Origin: Rhizomonospora bruguierae
GTDB taxonomy: Bacteria; Actinomycetota; Actinomycetes; Mycobacteriales; Micromonosporaceae
Assembly (NCBI RefSeq): GCF_018397995.1
Contig: NZ_BBQH01000020.1
Location: 95,048-159,047 of the forward strand
DNA: 64,000 nucleotides
Direction: 5' to 3'
Shown here: positions 38,056 through 44,708 of the stretch, piece by piece
Numbering within the stretch: the stretch's first letter is position 1
Layout: each line of letters starts with the position of its first letter
The notes under the pieces: model-generated
Told to the model about the DNA's origin: nothing
The model's database searches: none
What the model saw: the letters and a program-made list of their open reading frames with translations, nothing else
Position numbers and translations under genes: made by a program

Positions 38056-38348
38056 GCGCCGCCGTCAGCGCGATCGAGCACAGCCCGGAGACGCTACGGG
38101 TGCCGGTGCCGACCACCGACGCGGAGCGGCGGGCCCGCGCCGAGCGGGACGCCGACGCCGCCCGGTGGTTGACCCGGCGTGGGCACACGGACCTGCTGCC
38201 GATGTTGGGCCTCGGCCCGTTGCCGTGCGAGGTGTGCGGGGCGCAGATCCGCAACCCGGCCAAGAGTCAGGGCATGTGCCTCGACTGCCGGCGTGAGGCG
38301 GGTCTTGTTCCGCCGACTGGCCGGCCCCGGAAGGGCGGTGCCCGGTGA
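38052..38348 (+). CDS. Small zinc-ribbon protein
   Basis: This 98-residue protein has a helical, charged N-terminal half and a C-terminal zinc ribbon with two knuckles, CEVC and CLDC, near residues 59-79, separated by 13 residues. It probably binds DNA or RNA as an early regulator. Overlaps with the previous and following genes are ATGA and GTGA. Confidence 0.72.
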   Translation: MSAAVSAIEHSPETLRVPVPTTDAERRARAERDADAARWLTRRGHTDLLPMLGLGPLPCEVCGAQIRNPAKSQGMCLDCRREAGLVPPTGRPRKGGAR

Positions 38349-38632
38349 CCAGGCAGCACCAGCCCAACGTCACCGCGCACTACCGCGACACACCACCCGT
38401 CGCCGCCGACCCGACCCGGGCCTGCCGCGACAGCGACCCGGGGATCTTCTTCCCACCGGACGGTAGCGGCGCCGGACCGGCTTGGGACGCCCGCGCGAAG
38501 GCCATCTGCGCCGCCTGCCCCGTCTGGCGACCCTGCCTCGACTGGGCGTTGCGGACCGGACAGGAGTGGGGCGTGTGGGGTGGTCTCAATCCGCAGCAGC
38601 GTCGCAACATCCGTCGCCGGGGTGCGCGATGA
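38345..38632 (+). CDS. Phage-encoded WhiB-family Fe-S regulator
   Basis: This 95-residue protein has the four WhiB cysteines in the pattern Cys27, Cys55, Cys58, Cys64, the following GVWGG turn at 76-80, and a basic C-terminal DNA-binding stretch (QQRRNIRRRGAR). WhiB proteins bind a 4Fe-4S cluster and region 4 of the main sigma factor. Phage copies such as that of TM4 can override host WhiB2/septation control. It is located between zinc-ribbon and hypothetical genes in the early operon, so it is probably made early in infection. Confidence 0.92.
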   Translation: MTRQHQPNVTAHYRDTPPVAADPTRACRDSDPGIFFPPDGSGAGPAWDARAKAICAACPVWRPCLDWALRTGQEWGVWGGLNPQQRRNIRRRGAR

Positions 38633-38907
38633 CCACCGTCACGGAGCTGGAGCGCGTCGCCCAGCAACTCGCCGGCCGGGTCCGCGACGACGACCCGGAC
38701 GCCAACGCCCGCTGGCTCGCCGCCCAGCTGCCCGACGCGGCGGATTGGTGGCGGCTGCTGTTCGTGCTCGCCGCCGCCGTCCCCACCGACCGGTCGTGGC
38801 GTCAGCTGACCGCCTGGGCCCGCGGCATCCCGCCGCTGCGGCATCAGCACTGCGACCGGACCCCGTGCGCGGACTGCCAGCAGGCGGCCACGCCCGGTGC
38901 CGCATGA
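38629..38907 (+). CDS. Prophage hypothetical protein
   Basis: The 92-residue product is helical (LERVAQQLAGRVRDD, WWRLLFVLAAAVPTDRSWRQLTAWARG), with a cysteine pair in the C-terminal HCDRTPCADC segment that might bind zinc. Joined to both neighbours by ATGA overlaps. The N-terminal domain is of a type seen next to WhiB genes in actinophages, but I cannot name it. Confidence 0.65.
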   Translation: MTTVTELERVAQQLAGRVRDDDPDANARWLAAQLPDAADWWRLLFVLAAAVPTDRSWRQLTAWARGIPPLRHQHCDRTPCADCQQAATPGAA

Positions 38908-39272
38908 AGCCGTCCCGCACGCCGCGGTGGCGGTGCGGCGACCCGGGCTGCTGGGCGCACACCTGGCAGCCCGTTACCGCCACCGGCGAGTACGGCCCTG
39001 TCGACGTCGCGACTGGGGAGCTGGAGGCCCACTGGGTCACGGAGCACGGCGGTTGGGGCGTGACCACCAAGCCGACGCCGGGGTCCGGACGGTGGCTGAT
39101 CGCTGGCACCAGCACCGCCCGCCGGTACCCGTGCGTGTGCGTCCTCGGCCAGGCGTGCCGGGGCACGTATCGGTGGCGGGGGCGGCCGGACGCCGCGGAC
39201 ATGCCCACACGGTGCTGCGCGAGACGCGCGCACGACACAGAGCAGCGAGGCAAGGAGCGACCCGCCCGATGA
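38904..39272 (+). CDS. Prophage cysteine-containing hypothetical protein
   Basis: The 122-residue product has CGDPGCWAHTW near the N-terminus, and YPCVCVLGQAC and RCCARRAHD near the end, so two separate metal sites are possible. ATG 38904 overlaps the preceding stop; the stop overlaps the replication gene start. Upstream in-frame sequence belongs to shadows of earlier genes. No function can be assigned. Confidence 0.62.
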   Translation: MKPSRTPRWRCGDPGCWAHTWQPVTATGEYGPVDVATGELEAHWVTEHGGWGVTTKPTPGSGRWLIAGTSTARRYPCVCVLGQACRGTYRWRGRPDAADMPTRCCARRAHDTEQRGKERPAR

Positions 39273-40081
39273 CGTGGTTCAAGGTCGACGATTCGTTCTA
39301 CGACCATCCCAAGGTTTTCGACGCACCTGACGCCGCCGTGGCGTTGTGGACGCGCGCCGGCACCTGGTCCGCACGCAACCTCACTGACGGGTTCGTGCCG
39401 GCCGGGCTGCCCGCCCGCCTCTGCGACGACCACGAGACGGCGGTCAGGGAGTTGGTGCGCCGCGGGTTGTGGAGGCGAACGAATGGCGGCTACCAGTTCC
39501 ACGACTGGCGGGAGTACCAACCAACCGCCGATGACGTGCGGAATCTCCGCGCGAAGCGGGCCGAAGCCGGCCGTCGGGGGGGTCTGGCGAGAGCCAAGCA
39601 AAACGCTAGCAAGCGTCAAGCAAGTGTTAGCGGTGTTGCTAAGCAAAACGCTGCCCCGACCCGTCCCGACCCGTCCCGACCTGATGGTCCTACGGACCAT
39701 CAGAAACCTCCCCCTGTAGCCCCCTCCGAATCCTCGCCGCCGTCGTCCGACGGTCGCCGCGGAACGCGGCTCCCCGAGGAATTCGCCATCACCGACGCCA
39801 TGAAGGCGTGGGCAAGGGAGAACGCCCCACTGGCCGGCATAACCGACCACGAGATGTTCATCGACCACTGGCGCGCCCAGACCGGGCAGCGAGCCGTCAA
39901 GCGGGACTGGGAGGCGACCTGGCGCAACTGGATGCGCCGCGTTCAGGAGAACCGCTCCCGCATCCGGCCCGCCGCCGGGCCGGCCCGATCCACAACCGAC
40001 GAACGCGTCGCTCAGGCCCTCGACGCTGGCGCCCGCCTCCAAGCCATCCACGACCAGCAGCAGCGAAGGGAGCTGGCATGA
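39269..40081 (+). CDS. Replication initiation-type protein
   Basis: The product has 270 residues. The N-terminal part, WFKVDDSFYDHPKVFDAPDAAVALW, then AVRELVRRGLWRRTNGGYQFHDWREYQP (residues ~1-90), matches the winged-helix replication proteins common in actinophages. A low-complexity linker follows (about 105-165). The C-terminal part, ITDHEMFIDHWRAQTGQRAVKRDWEATWRNWMRR, resembles the DnaT/replisome-organiser domain that loads helicase. The linker DNA contains repeats and a hairpin like an origin, as in lambda O. Function is inferred from these domains. Confidence 0.75.
   Translation: MTWFKVDDSFYDHPKVFDAPDAAVALWTRAGTWSARNLTDGFVPAGLPARLCDDHETAVRELVRRGLWRRTNGGYQFHDWREYQPTADDVRNLRAKRAEAGRRGGLARAKQNASKRQASVSGVAKQNAAPTRPDPSRPDGPTDHQKPPPVAPSESSPPSSDGRRGTRLPEEFAITDAMKAWARENAPLAGITDHEMFIDHWRAQTGQRAVKRDWEATWRNWMRRVQENRSRIRPAAGPARSTTDERVAQALDAGARLQAIHDQQQRRELA
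39596..39703 (+). other. Origin-like repeat block inside the replication gene
   Basis: The 12-bp repeat AAGCAAAACGCT occurs at 39596-39607 and 39641-39652, with degenerate AAGCAA-type copies between. A 10-bp direct repeat CCCGACCCGT follows 2.7 times (39655-39681), and then a perfect hairpin with 10-bp arms (CTGATGGTCC, 39681-39690, and GGACCATCAG, 39694-39703). The iteron part is clearly less GC-rich than its surroundings. Layout and position inside the initiator gene resemble the lambda origin in gene O. Confidence 0.55.
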
Positions 40082-40461
40082 ACGTCGCCGAGGCCGCCGC
40101 CGTGCTCGCCAAGGCCGCCGCGTTCGACCGGCGCACCGTCGGCGACGCCGACATCCTTGCCTGGCACGAGATCCTCGCGGATGTCGCCGTTGACGACGCG
40201 CTCGCCGCCGTCGCCGCGCACTACCGCGACACCCGTGACTGGCTGATGCCGTCTGACGTGATCCGCCTGGCGCGGAAGGTGCGCGCCGAACGCCGCGAGC
40301 GAAGCGAGGCACTGGCGCTGCCGAGCCGGTTCGAGGCTGACCCCGCGCGTGCCGTGCGGATCAGCGCCGGGCTGGCCCGCTGCCGTGACGTGCTCCGACC
40401 GCTGGCGAAGGCATCAGGGCTGCGCCGGACATCACCCACCCAACCCGAGGAGTCCCCGTGA
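40078..40461 (+). CDS. Prophage hypothetical protein, replication-associated
   Basis: The 127-residue product is helical (VAEAAAVLAKAAAFDRRTVGDADILAWHEILADVAVDDALAAVAAHYRDT region, then MPSDVIRLARKVRAERRERSEAL). This pattern, with a conserved W-H-E-I-L and the LMPSDVIRLARK element, is widespread next to the replication gene in actinophages and may be a helicase-loader partner. It overlaps the replication gene by ATGA. Confidence 0.68.
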   Translation: MNVAEAAAVLAKAAAFDRRTVGDADILAWHEILADVAVDDALAAVAAHYRDTRDWLMPSDVIRLARKVRAERRERSEALALPSRFEADPARAVRISAGLARCRDVLRPLAKASGLRRTSPTQPEESP

Positions 40462-40532
40462 CCCGCACCCTGACCCGCGTCGTCGTGGCGCTCGCCAGCA
40501 ACGGCGGGCCCAGAGGCCGGTACTGGACCTGA
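40458..40532 (+). CDS. Possible 24-residue coupled peptide
   Basis: GTG 40458 overlaps the preceding stop (GTGA). The peptide, TRTLTRVVVALASNGG followed by PRGRYWT, shows no motif. Evidence is the operon-wide 4-nt overlap only, so it may be a translated spacer. Confidence 0.3.
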   Translation: MTRTLTRVVVALASNGGPRGRYWT

Positions 40533-40557
40533 TCCGAGCCTGACTCGAAGGAGCCCC

Positions 40558-40926
40558 ATGACCACCGAGCACACTGCGACCGCTGAGAGCGATTCTGAGG
40601 CGTTGGGGGGCGCTCACGGCGGGCGGGAGTGGCACCCCCTGGTGCTCGACGCCCTCACCGACCTCGACGAGAAGCGCGACCGGGCGATGACCCGCTACGC
40701 CACTCGGGTCCGCGCGCAGGATGCCGCCCAGCCCTCCCAGACGGCCGCCAGCGACCCGGGACGGGCGGGCGAGGGTGACGGGAGCCCGGACACGGCAGAG
40801 GCCGTTGTGGCCGCCGCTATCGCCTGGCGCAAGCGGATCACGTCGCACCCGAACCTGTGGGCCGACGACGAGGACTTCGCGCTGATCGCCGCCGTGGACG
40901 CGCTGCCGGCCGAGCAGGTGGCGTGA
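40558..40926 (+). CDS. Prophage hypothetical protein
   Basis: This acidic 122-residue protein has a disordered centre and a C-terminal helix pair (AVVAAAIAWRKRITSHPNLWADDEDFALIAAVDAL). ATG 40558 has a GAAGGAG ribosome site 7 nt upstream. Its TGA shares one base with the next ATG (TGATG). No known family. Confidence 0.62.
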   Translation: MTTEHTATAESDSEALGGAHGGREWHPLVLDALTDLDEKRDRAMTRYATRVRAQDAAQPSQTAASDPGRAGEGDGSPDTAEAVVAAAIAWRKRITSHPNLWADDEDFALIAAVDALPAEQVA

Positions 40927-41180
40927 TGCGCATCGCCACCTGCTCGGCCCCGCTCCGCCGCATCGCCGTGTTGGCCCACCTCTTCGGCGGAGCCGGCCGA
41001 TTCCGTGCCATCGCCGCCGGGCGGGGTTGGGCCATCGTCCTGATCTGCCGCGACCGCAACATGCCCGCCGTTCCCGCCGCTGAGCGAATCTCCCTCACTG
41101 AGGCCATCCGCCAGGCCGACGGGCCCGACGCCGGTGCGGTCGCGGGGACCGCACCAACCCAACCCACCCGAAAGGACTGA
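40926..41180 (+). CDS. Prophage hypothetical protein
   Basis: The product has 84 residues: a basic N-terminal half (CSAPLRRIAVLAHLFGGAGRFRAIAAGRGWAIVLICRD) and a disordered, Ala/Pro-rich end. It is coupled to the previous gene by TGATG. No function is evident; the frame fits the third-position GC bias. Confidence 0.5.
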   Translation: MRIATCSAPLRRIAVLAHLFGGAGRFRAIAAGRGWAIVLICRDRNMPAVPAAERISLTEAIRQADGPDAGAVAGTAPTQPTRKD

Positions 41181-41184
41181 CGCC

Positions 41185-41976
41185 ATGCATGACCCGATGG
41201 CCGTTGCCTTCGAGATCCGCCAACCCTGGCCGCAACGCTCCACGATGCACGACGCGAAGCCCGGCAAGCCCCGCTGGCAGATCCGCTACCACCACACCTG
41301 CGGCGACCACTGCGGCAGCGACCGCGCCAAACACGAAGCGTCCAACCCGTTCCCGTGGTGGCGTCCCGGCTCCTACTCCGCGTTCTGGGTTCTCGCCGGC
41401 CGGGGCTGGTACTGGCCGTCGCTCATCACGATCTGGCACGTCGAGCCCGGCGGCCACGACTCCGGCGAGGTCTGCAAACACTACGAGCGCATCCGACAGC
41501 CTGATGGCACCTGGACGTCCCGGGTGCTACGCGGCTGGCGCTGGCACGCGTGGCACTGGCGCTTTCAGATCCACCCCTTCCAGCACTGGCGCCGGCGGCT
41601 GCTGACCCGCTGTGAGTGGTGCGGCGGTCGGTCCCGCAAGGGCGACGCGGTCAACGTCTCCAATGGCGGCAGCCGGGAGCGCGGACGGTGGTGGCGGGGC
41701 GAGCCCGGTCTGCTGCACATCGACTGCTCGGCGATCCAGCGCGCCCACCGGATGTGCCTGTGCGCCGACCCGATCTGCGGCGATGCCGACTCCAAGGGTC
41801 AGCCGTACGGGCTGTGCATCCGCTGCGGCTCGTACCGGCGGTTCCAGGCCACCGCCGCGCTGCTCGACCGGATGCGGCTACTCGCCGCGATCTTGAAGGG
41901 CCAGCGCGACCGGGCAACCTACGCCCGGGTGTGCGAGATGGCCCAGGCCGAACGGGAAGCATCCAAGCCCGCCTGA
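41185..41976 (+). CDS. Cys/His/Trp-rich prophage protein
   Basis: The product has 263 residues, unusually rich in tryptophan, histidine and cysteine. The N-terminal part has HHTCGDHCGSDRAKH near 36-50. A CEWCGG knuckle is near 144 and another set is MCLCADPICG and LCIRCGSY near 192-216, so several zinc sites are likely. A basic aromatic stretch lies between them (GWRWHAWHWRFQIHPFQHWRRR). I do not recognise the family. ATG 41185 has AAAGGA 8-13 nt upstream, so the frame upstream is not used. Confidence 0.72.
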   Translation: MHDPMAVAFEIRQPWPQRSTMHDAKPGKPRWQIRYHHTCGDHCGSDRAKHEASNPFPWWRPGSYSAFWVLAGRGWYWPSLITIWHVEPGGHDSGEVCKHYERIRQPDGTWTSRVLRGWRWHAWHWRFQIHPFQHWRRRLLTRCEWCGGRSRKGDAVNVSNGGSRERGRWWRGEPGLLHIDCSAIQRAHRMCLCADPICGDADSKGQPYGLCIRCGSYRRFQATAALLDRMRLLAAILKGQRDRATYARVCEMAQAEREASKPA

Positions 41977-42032
41977 CCGCCCACCACCCGCACCACCAAC
42001 CCGCCGCTCGCACCACATCCGAGGGAGAGCCG

Positions 42033-42845
42033 ATGTCCGACCCGACCTGCGCCGCCTGCCAGCGGCCCGACCCCACCGGCGGAGTCTGCTGCCACGACTG
42101 CGCGGGGCGGGCCAGGCGCAGCCTCCACATCGTCGCCGACCTCACCGGCGACGCCCGGGACGTGGCGCACGGGCAGGCACGGCGCGGGACGGGACGGGTC
42201 GGCGGTGGTGGTGGTGAGGTGCGGCTGCCGCTCAACCTCGCCGCTACCGCGAGGCTTGACGCCGCCCAGAACGAGCTGACCGGCTGGGCCCGGCACGTCG
42301 CCGGAGAGCGTGGGCTGCCGACGCCGGCCGGAGCCGACCCGCTGGAGGTGGCGGCGCGGTGGCTGACCGGACACGTCGAGTGGCTGCGTTTCCGCGAGGA
42401 GGCGTTCGAGGCGTTCGAGGCGTTCGGGGACGCCGAGCGCACCGTCACCACCATCGCCGACCGGCCACCCGAGCGGGTCATCGTCGGCGCCTGCGACTGC
42501 GGCGCCCGGCTCTACGCGCCCCGCGGCGCCGCCGTGGCCACCTGCCGCGACTGCGGCCAGCGGTGGGACGTCGACAAAAGTCGAGACATCCTGCGTCGGC
42601 ACCTGGCCAAGATGCTCGCCACCCCCGCCGAGATCGCCACCATGGCGCTGTACCTGGACCCGGACGCTGACCGTCGCCGGGTCCGGCACCTCATCACGGT
42701 GTGGGCCACCCGCCGCAGGGGTGGTGTCCCGCTGATCACCATGCGCGGACGTGACGCGGCGGGCGCCCCGCTCTACCGCGTCGGTGAGGTGCTCGACCGG
42801 CTCAGCCGACCCGCCGAGGAGGGGCCCGTCCGACGCGCTTCGTGA
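42033..42845 (+). CDS. Zinc-ribbon/HTH prophage protein
   Basis: The product has 270 residues. The N-terminus has zinc knuckles CAAC and CCHDC (residues 6-24). A helical middle domain (WLTGHVEWLRFREEAFEAF) and a second ribbon, CDCGARLYAPRGAAVATCRDC near 152-172, follow. The last ~80 residues look like a helix-turn-helix (TPAEIATMALYLDPDADRRRVRHLITVWATRRR). It is likely a late-gene or replication regulator. ATG 42033 has a GAGGGAGAG ribosome site. Confidence 0.75.
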   Translation: MSDPTCAACQRPDPTGGVCCHDCAGRARRSLHIVADLTGDARDVAHGQARRGTGRVGGGGGEVRLPLNLAATARLDAAQNELTGWARHVAGERGLPTPAGADPLEVAARWLTGHVEWLRFREEAFEAFEAFGDAERTVTTIADRPPERVIVGACDCGARLYAPRGAAVATCRDCGQRWDVDKSRDILRRHLAKMLATPAEIATMALYLDPDADRRRVRHLITVWATRRRGGVPLITMRGRDAAGAPLYRVGEVLDRLSRPAEEGPVRRAS

Positions 42846-42900
42846 CCATGATCTGCTACTGTGACCGCTGTCTGGGACAGATTGACCGTGCCCGGCGACA

Positions 42901-42919
42901 GGCCCGCCACGAGCGGGCC
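42901..42919 (+). terminator. Terminator-like hairpin after the early operon
   Basis: Arms GGCCCGC (42901-42907) and GCGGGCC (42913-42919) pair perfectly around a 5-nt loop, followed by TTCGTCGTC. It lies 55 bp after the stop of the zinc-ribbon/HTH gene, in a 253-bp gap. The right arm is also the start of the duplicated intergenic element. Confidence 0.6.
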
Positions 42920-42975
42920 TTCGTCGTCTGCCCGACATTTCGGGGTGCACGCACCTGCCACAGTGGCCCGCGACC
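42913..42975 (+). repeat. Duplicated intergenic control element, copy A (CCACAGTGG)
   Basis: Shares a long ungapped-to-slightly-gapped match with 44041-44103: GCGGGC, then CTTCGTCGT, CCCGACA, a variable stretch, and TGCCACAGTGG followed by GCGACC. The palindrome CCACAGTGG is at 42958-42966. A hairpin (CGCGACC at 42969-42975 with GGTCGCG at 42988-42994) follows. It lies upstream of the PLD-like gene. Confidence 0.7.
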
Positions 42976-43023
42976 ACCATGATTCGGGGTCGCGCGAGGG
43001 GCGCGATCTGGGCCCTGACCTGG

Positions 43024-43098
43024 TAAGATGGATATCGATAAGCCCCGGCGACCGCTGCAACGGCCCCGGGGTGCGGCCGACCCACTAAGGAGATCGAC
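43024..43098 (+). promoter_or_regulatory. Promoter and structured leader of the PLD-like gene (leader copy 1)
   Basis: An extended -10 box TGGTAAGAT (43021-43029) is followed by a stem with outer arms CCCCGG (43042-43047) and CCGGGG (near 43065-43070), inner pairs CCG/CGG, and a CTGCAA loop. Then come GGCCGACC and the ribosome site AAGGAGATCGAC before ATG 43099. The same arrangement with compensating base changes lies before the gene at 55790. Confidence 0.65.
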
Positions 43099-43752
43099 AT
43101 GGCCCAGTCTACCCGTCGCGCGCAGTCGCACACGCGCAAGGCGTCGACGCGGCGCCCCCGACTGTCGAAGGTCAGCAACGCGCGTGACGCGCTGGCCGAT
43201 TTCAGCCGCGGCACGGAAACCTACTGCCTCACATTCGGACAATTCTCGCTCTTCGACGCGGTTGAGGCGGTGCTGGATAAGACCGGCCCGGCCGACGTGG
43301 TCGTGTCGACGTGGACCGCAGCCTCCGCCGACCTGTCCCGGTCGGCGGAGTTCCTCCGCGACCAGCGCATCCGCGCGATGCGGTGGCTGATCGACGGGTC
43401 GTTCCTGACCCGCAAACCCGACTATGCATCCACCATCGTCGACCTCTTCGGTGCGGGTGCGATCCGCACGCTGGGCACGCACGCTAAATTCGTTCTGATC
43501 ACTAACGAGACGTGGCACGTCGTCATCCGCACATCGATGAACTTGAACGAAAACAGGCGGTTGGAGAACATCGAGGTGACGGACGATCCCGACTTCGCCG
43601 CGTTCATGCTCGGCATCGTCGACGAGCTGTTCGCCGAGCTGCCCGCCGCCGACCTGCGCTCCCAAGCGCTTCCCACCCTCGACGGCGTCGACCAGATCCT
43701 CCCCGTCGCCCAGCTCGCCATGGGGCACGGCGTGAAGATGGGTGCCCGCTGA
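43099..43752 (+). CDS. PLD-like phosphodiesterase family protein
   Basis: The product has 217 residues. A basic N-terminal tail (~25 residues) precedes a phospholipase D-like fold with one H-x-K motif, THAKFVLITN (His128, Lys130), and a downstream SMNLNENRRLEN segment (Asn148) that completes the HKD-type site. With a single HKD it would work as a dimer, like Nuc or BfiI-type nucleases, so DNA or RNA cleavage is more likely than lipid chemistry. It has its own promoter and leader, sits between the early and late blocks, and could be a moron. Its stop shares a base with the TerS ATG (TGATG). Confidence 0.75.
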   Translation: MAQSTRRAQSHTRKASTRRPRLSKVSNARDALADFSRGTETYCLTFGQFSLFDAVEAVLDKTGPADVVVSTWTAASADLSRSAEFLRDQRIRAMRWLIDGSFLTRKPDYASTIVDLFGAGAIRTLGTHAKFVLITNETWHVVIRTSMNLNENRRLENIEVTDDPDFAAFMLGIVDELFAELPAADLRSQALPTLDGVDQILPVAQLAMGHGVKMGAR

Positions 43753-44021
43753 TGGCCGCGCCCGCGCACCTGTCCGACGCAGCCAAGGCCGTCTGGGCCG
43801 AGATCACCCAGGCCCACGCCGACCCGGCAGTCATCGAAGGCCCCGACCTTGAGGCGTTCTGCGTCCAGGTCGCCCGCATGCGCGACGCACAGGCCCGCAT
43901 CGACGCCGAAGGGCTCGTCGTCGCCGACGCGAAAGGCCAACCGATCCCGCATCCCGCCATCGCCTTGGAGAAGCAGGCGCACGCCGAGGTCCGGGCGTGG
44001 GGTGACCGATTCCGGCCCTGA
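43752..44021 (+). CDS. Terminase small subunit-like protein, P27 family
   Basis: This 89-residue protein has the P27-type pattern LSDAAKAVWAEITQAHADPAVIEGPDLEAFCVQVARMRDA and VVADAKGQPIPHPAIALEKQAHAEVRAWGDRF. P27 small terminases bind the packaging site and recruit the large subunit. It is somewhat shorter than typical members (about 110-150). It lies 1.5 kb before TerL, separated by two other genes, and another small-terminase candidate lies directly before TerL. Confidence 0.8.
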   Translation: MAAPAHLSDAAKAVWAEITQAHADPAVIEGPDLEAFCVQVARMRDAQARIDAEGLVVADAKGQPIPHPAIALEKQAHAEVRAWGDRFRP

Positions 44022-44040
44022 CCCCGCGGGGCGGCTCAAG

Positions 44041-44103
44041 CGGGCGCCTTCGTCGTTCACCCGACACTCCGACGTGCGCCCGGATGCCACAGTGGTCTGC
44101 GAC
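44041..44103 (+). repeat. Duplicated intergenic control element, copy B (CCACAGTGG)
   Basis: Second copy of the element at 42913-42975; CCACAGTGG is at 44087-44095. Here it runs into a perfect 8-bp hairpin with arms GTGGTCTG (44092-44099) and CAGACCAC (44113-44120) that ends just before the AGGAGCGGA ribosome site of the gene at 44134. Confidence 0.7.
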
Positions 44104-44133
44104 CGAACCGCACAGACCACCAGGAGCGGACCC

Positions 44134-44694
44134 ATGTCCATATCCGACCGACTCGCCGCCAAGCTCGCTGAGACGCAGCGGAAACAGGCCGAGGCCCGGG
44201 AGCAGATGCAGCAGGTCAAGGCTGACTACCGTGAGCGCGCCGACCAGATCAACGCCCGCCGCGACGAACGCCTTGCCGAGATCCGCGCCCAGCACGCCGA
44301 GGCCCGACGGGACCTTGATGCCCGACGTGACGCCATCCGCACCCAGCCTGCCGAAGCGAAGCCCGAGGCGGAGCCGGCCAGCGGGCCGATGACCTTCGGC
44401 AAGTTCATCCTCGACGAGGGGCACATCCAGCGCGGGCTGTTCGACCGCCGACCCGTCGCCGGAGTCACCGCCGAGCTCGGCGACCTCCAGCGGGGCAAGG
44501 CGAAGAAAGGCATCACCGCGGCCCGGGTCCTCACTGGATCGGTGACCGCCGCCGCCGGAGCGCTCGGCCGCATCGGCGCCCAGACCCTCACCATCACGGG
44601 CCCCGACTGGGAGTGGACCGCCGAGGTCCCCGCCCACAAGATCGACAAGGCACGGGCGTTCGCCGACGCCGTCAACACAGCGGCCCGGGGGTAG
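44134..44694 (+). CDS. Coiled-coil prophage protein
   Basis: The product has 186 residues. Residues ~1-75 are a charged coiled coil (RLAAKLAETQRKQAEAREQMQQVKADYRERADQINARRDERL...). The C-terminal half is a small beta domain (LTITGPDWEWTAEVPAHKIDKARAFADAVNTAAR) resembling the PH-like/short-chain domains of actinobacterial SHOCT proteins. Function is unknown. Its own control element with CCACAGTGG and a hairpin next to the ribosome site suggests regulated expression separate from the terminase genes. Confidence 0.7.
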   Translation: MSISDRLAAKLAETQRKQAEAREQMQQVKADYRERADQINARRDERLAEIRAQHAEARRDLDARRDAIRTQPAEAKPEAEPASGPMTFGKFILDEGHIQRGLFDRRPVAGVTAELGDLQRGKAKKGITAARVLTGSVTAAAGALGRIGAQTLTITGPDWEWTAEVPAHKIDKARAFADAVNTAARG

Positions 44695-44708
44695 CGGGGG
44701 GTGGTGCT

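Noticed and set aside
39655..39703. Rho-independent terminator in the replication gene.
   Set aside because: The hairpin is inside a coding frame that continues through conserved C-terminal sequence and has no T tract; an origin role fits better.
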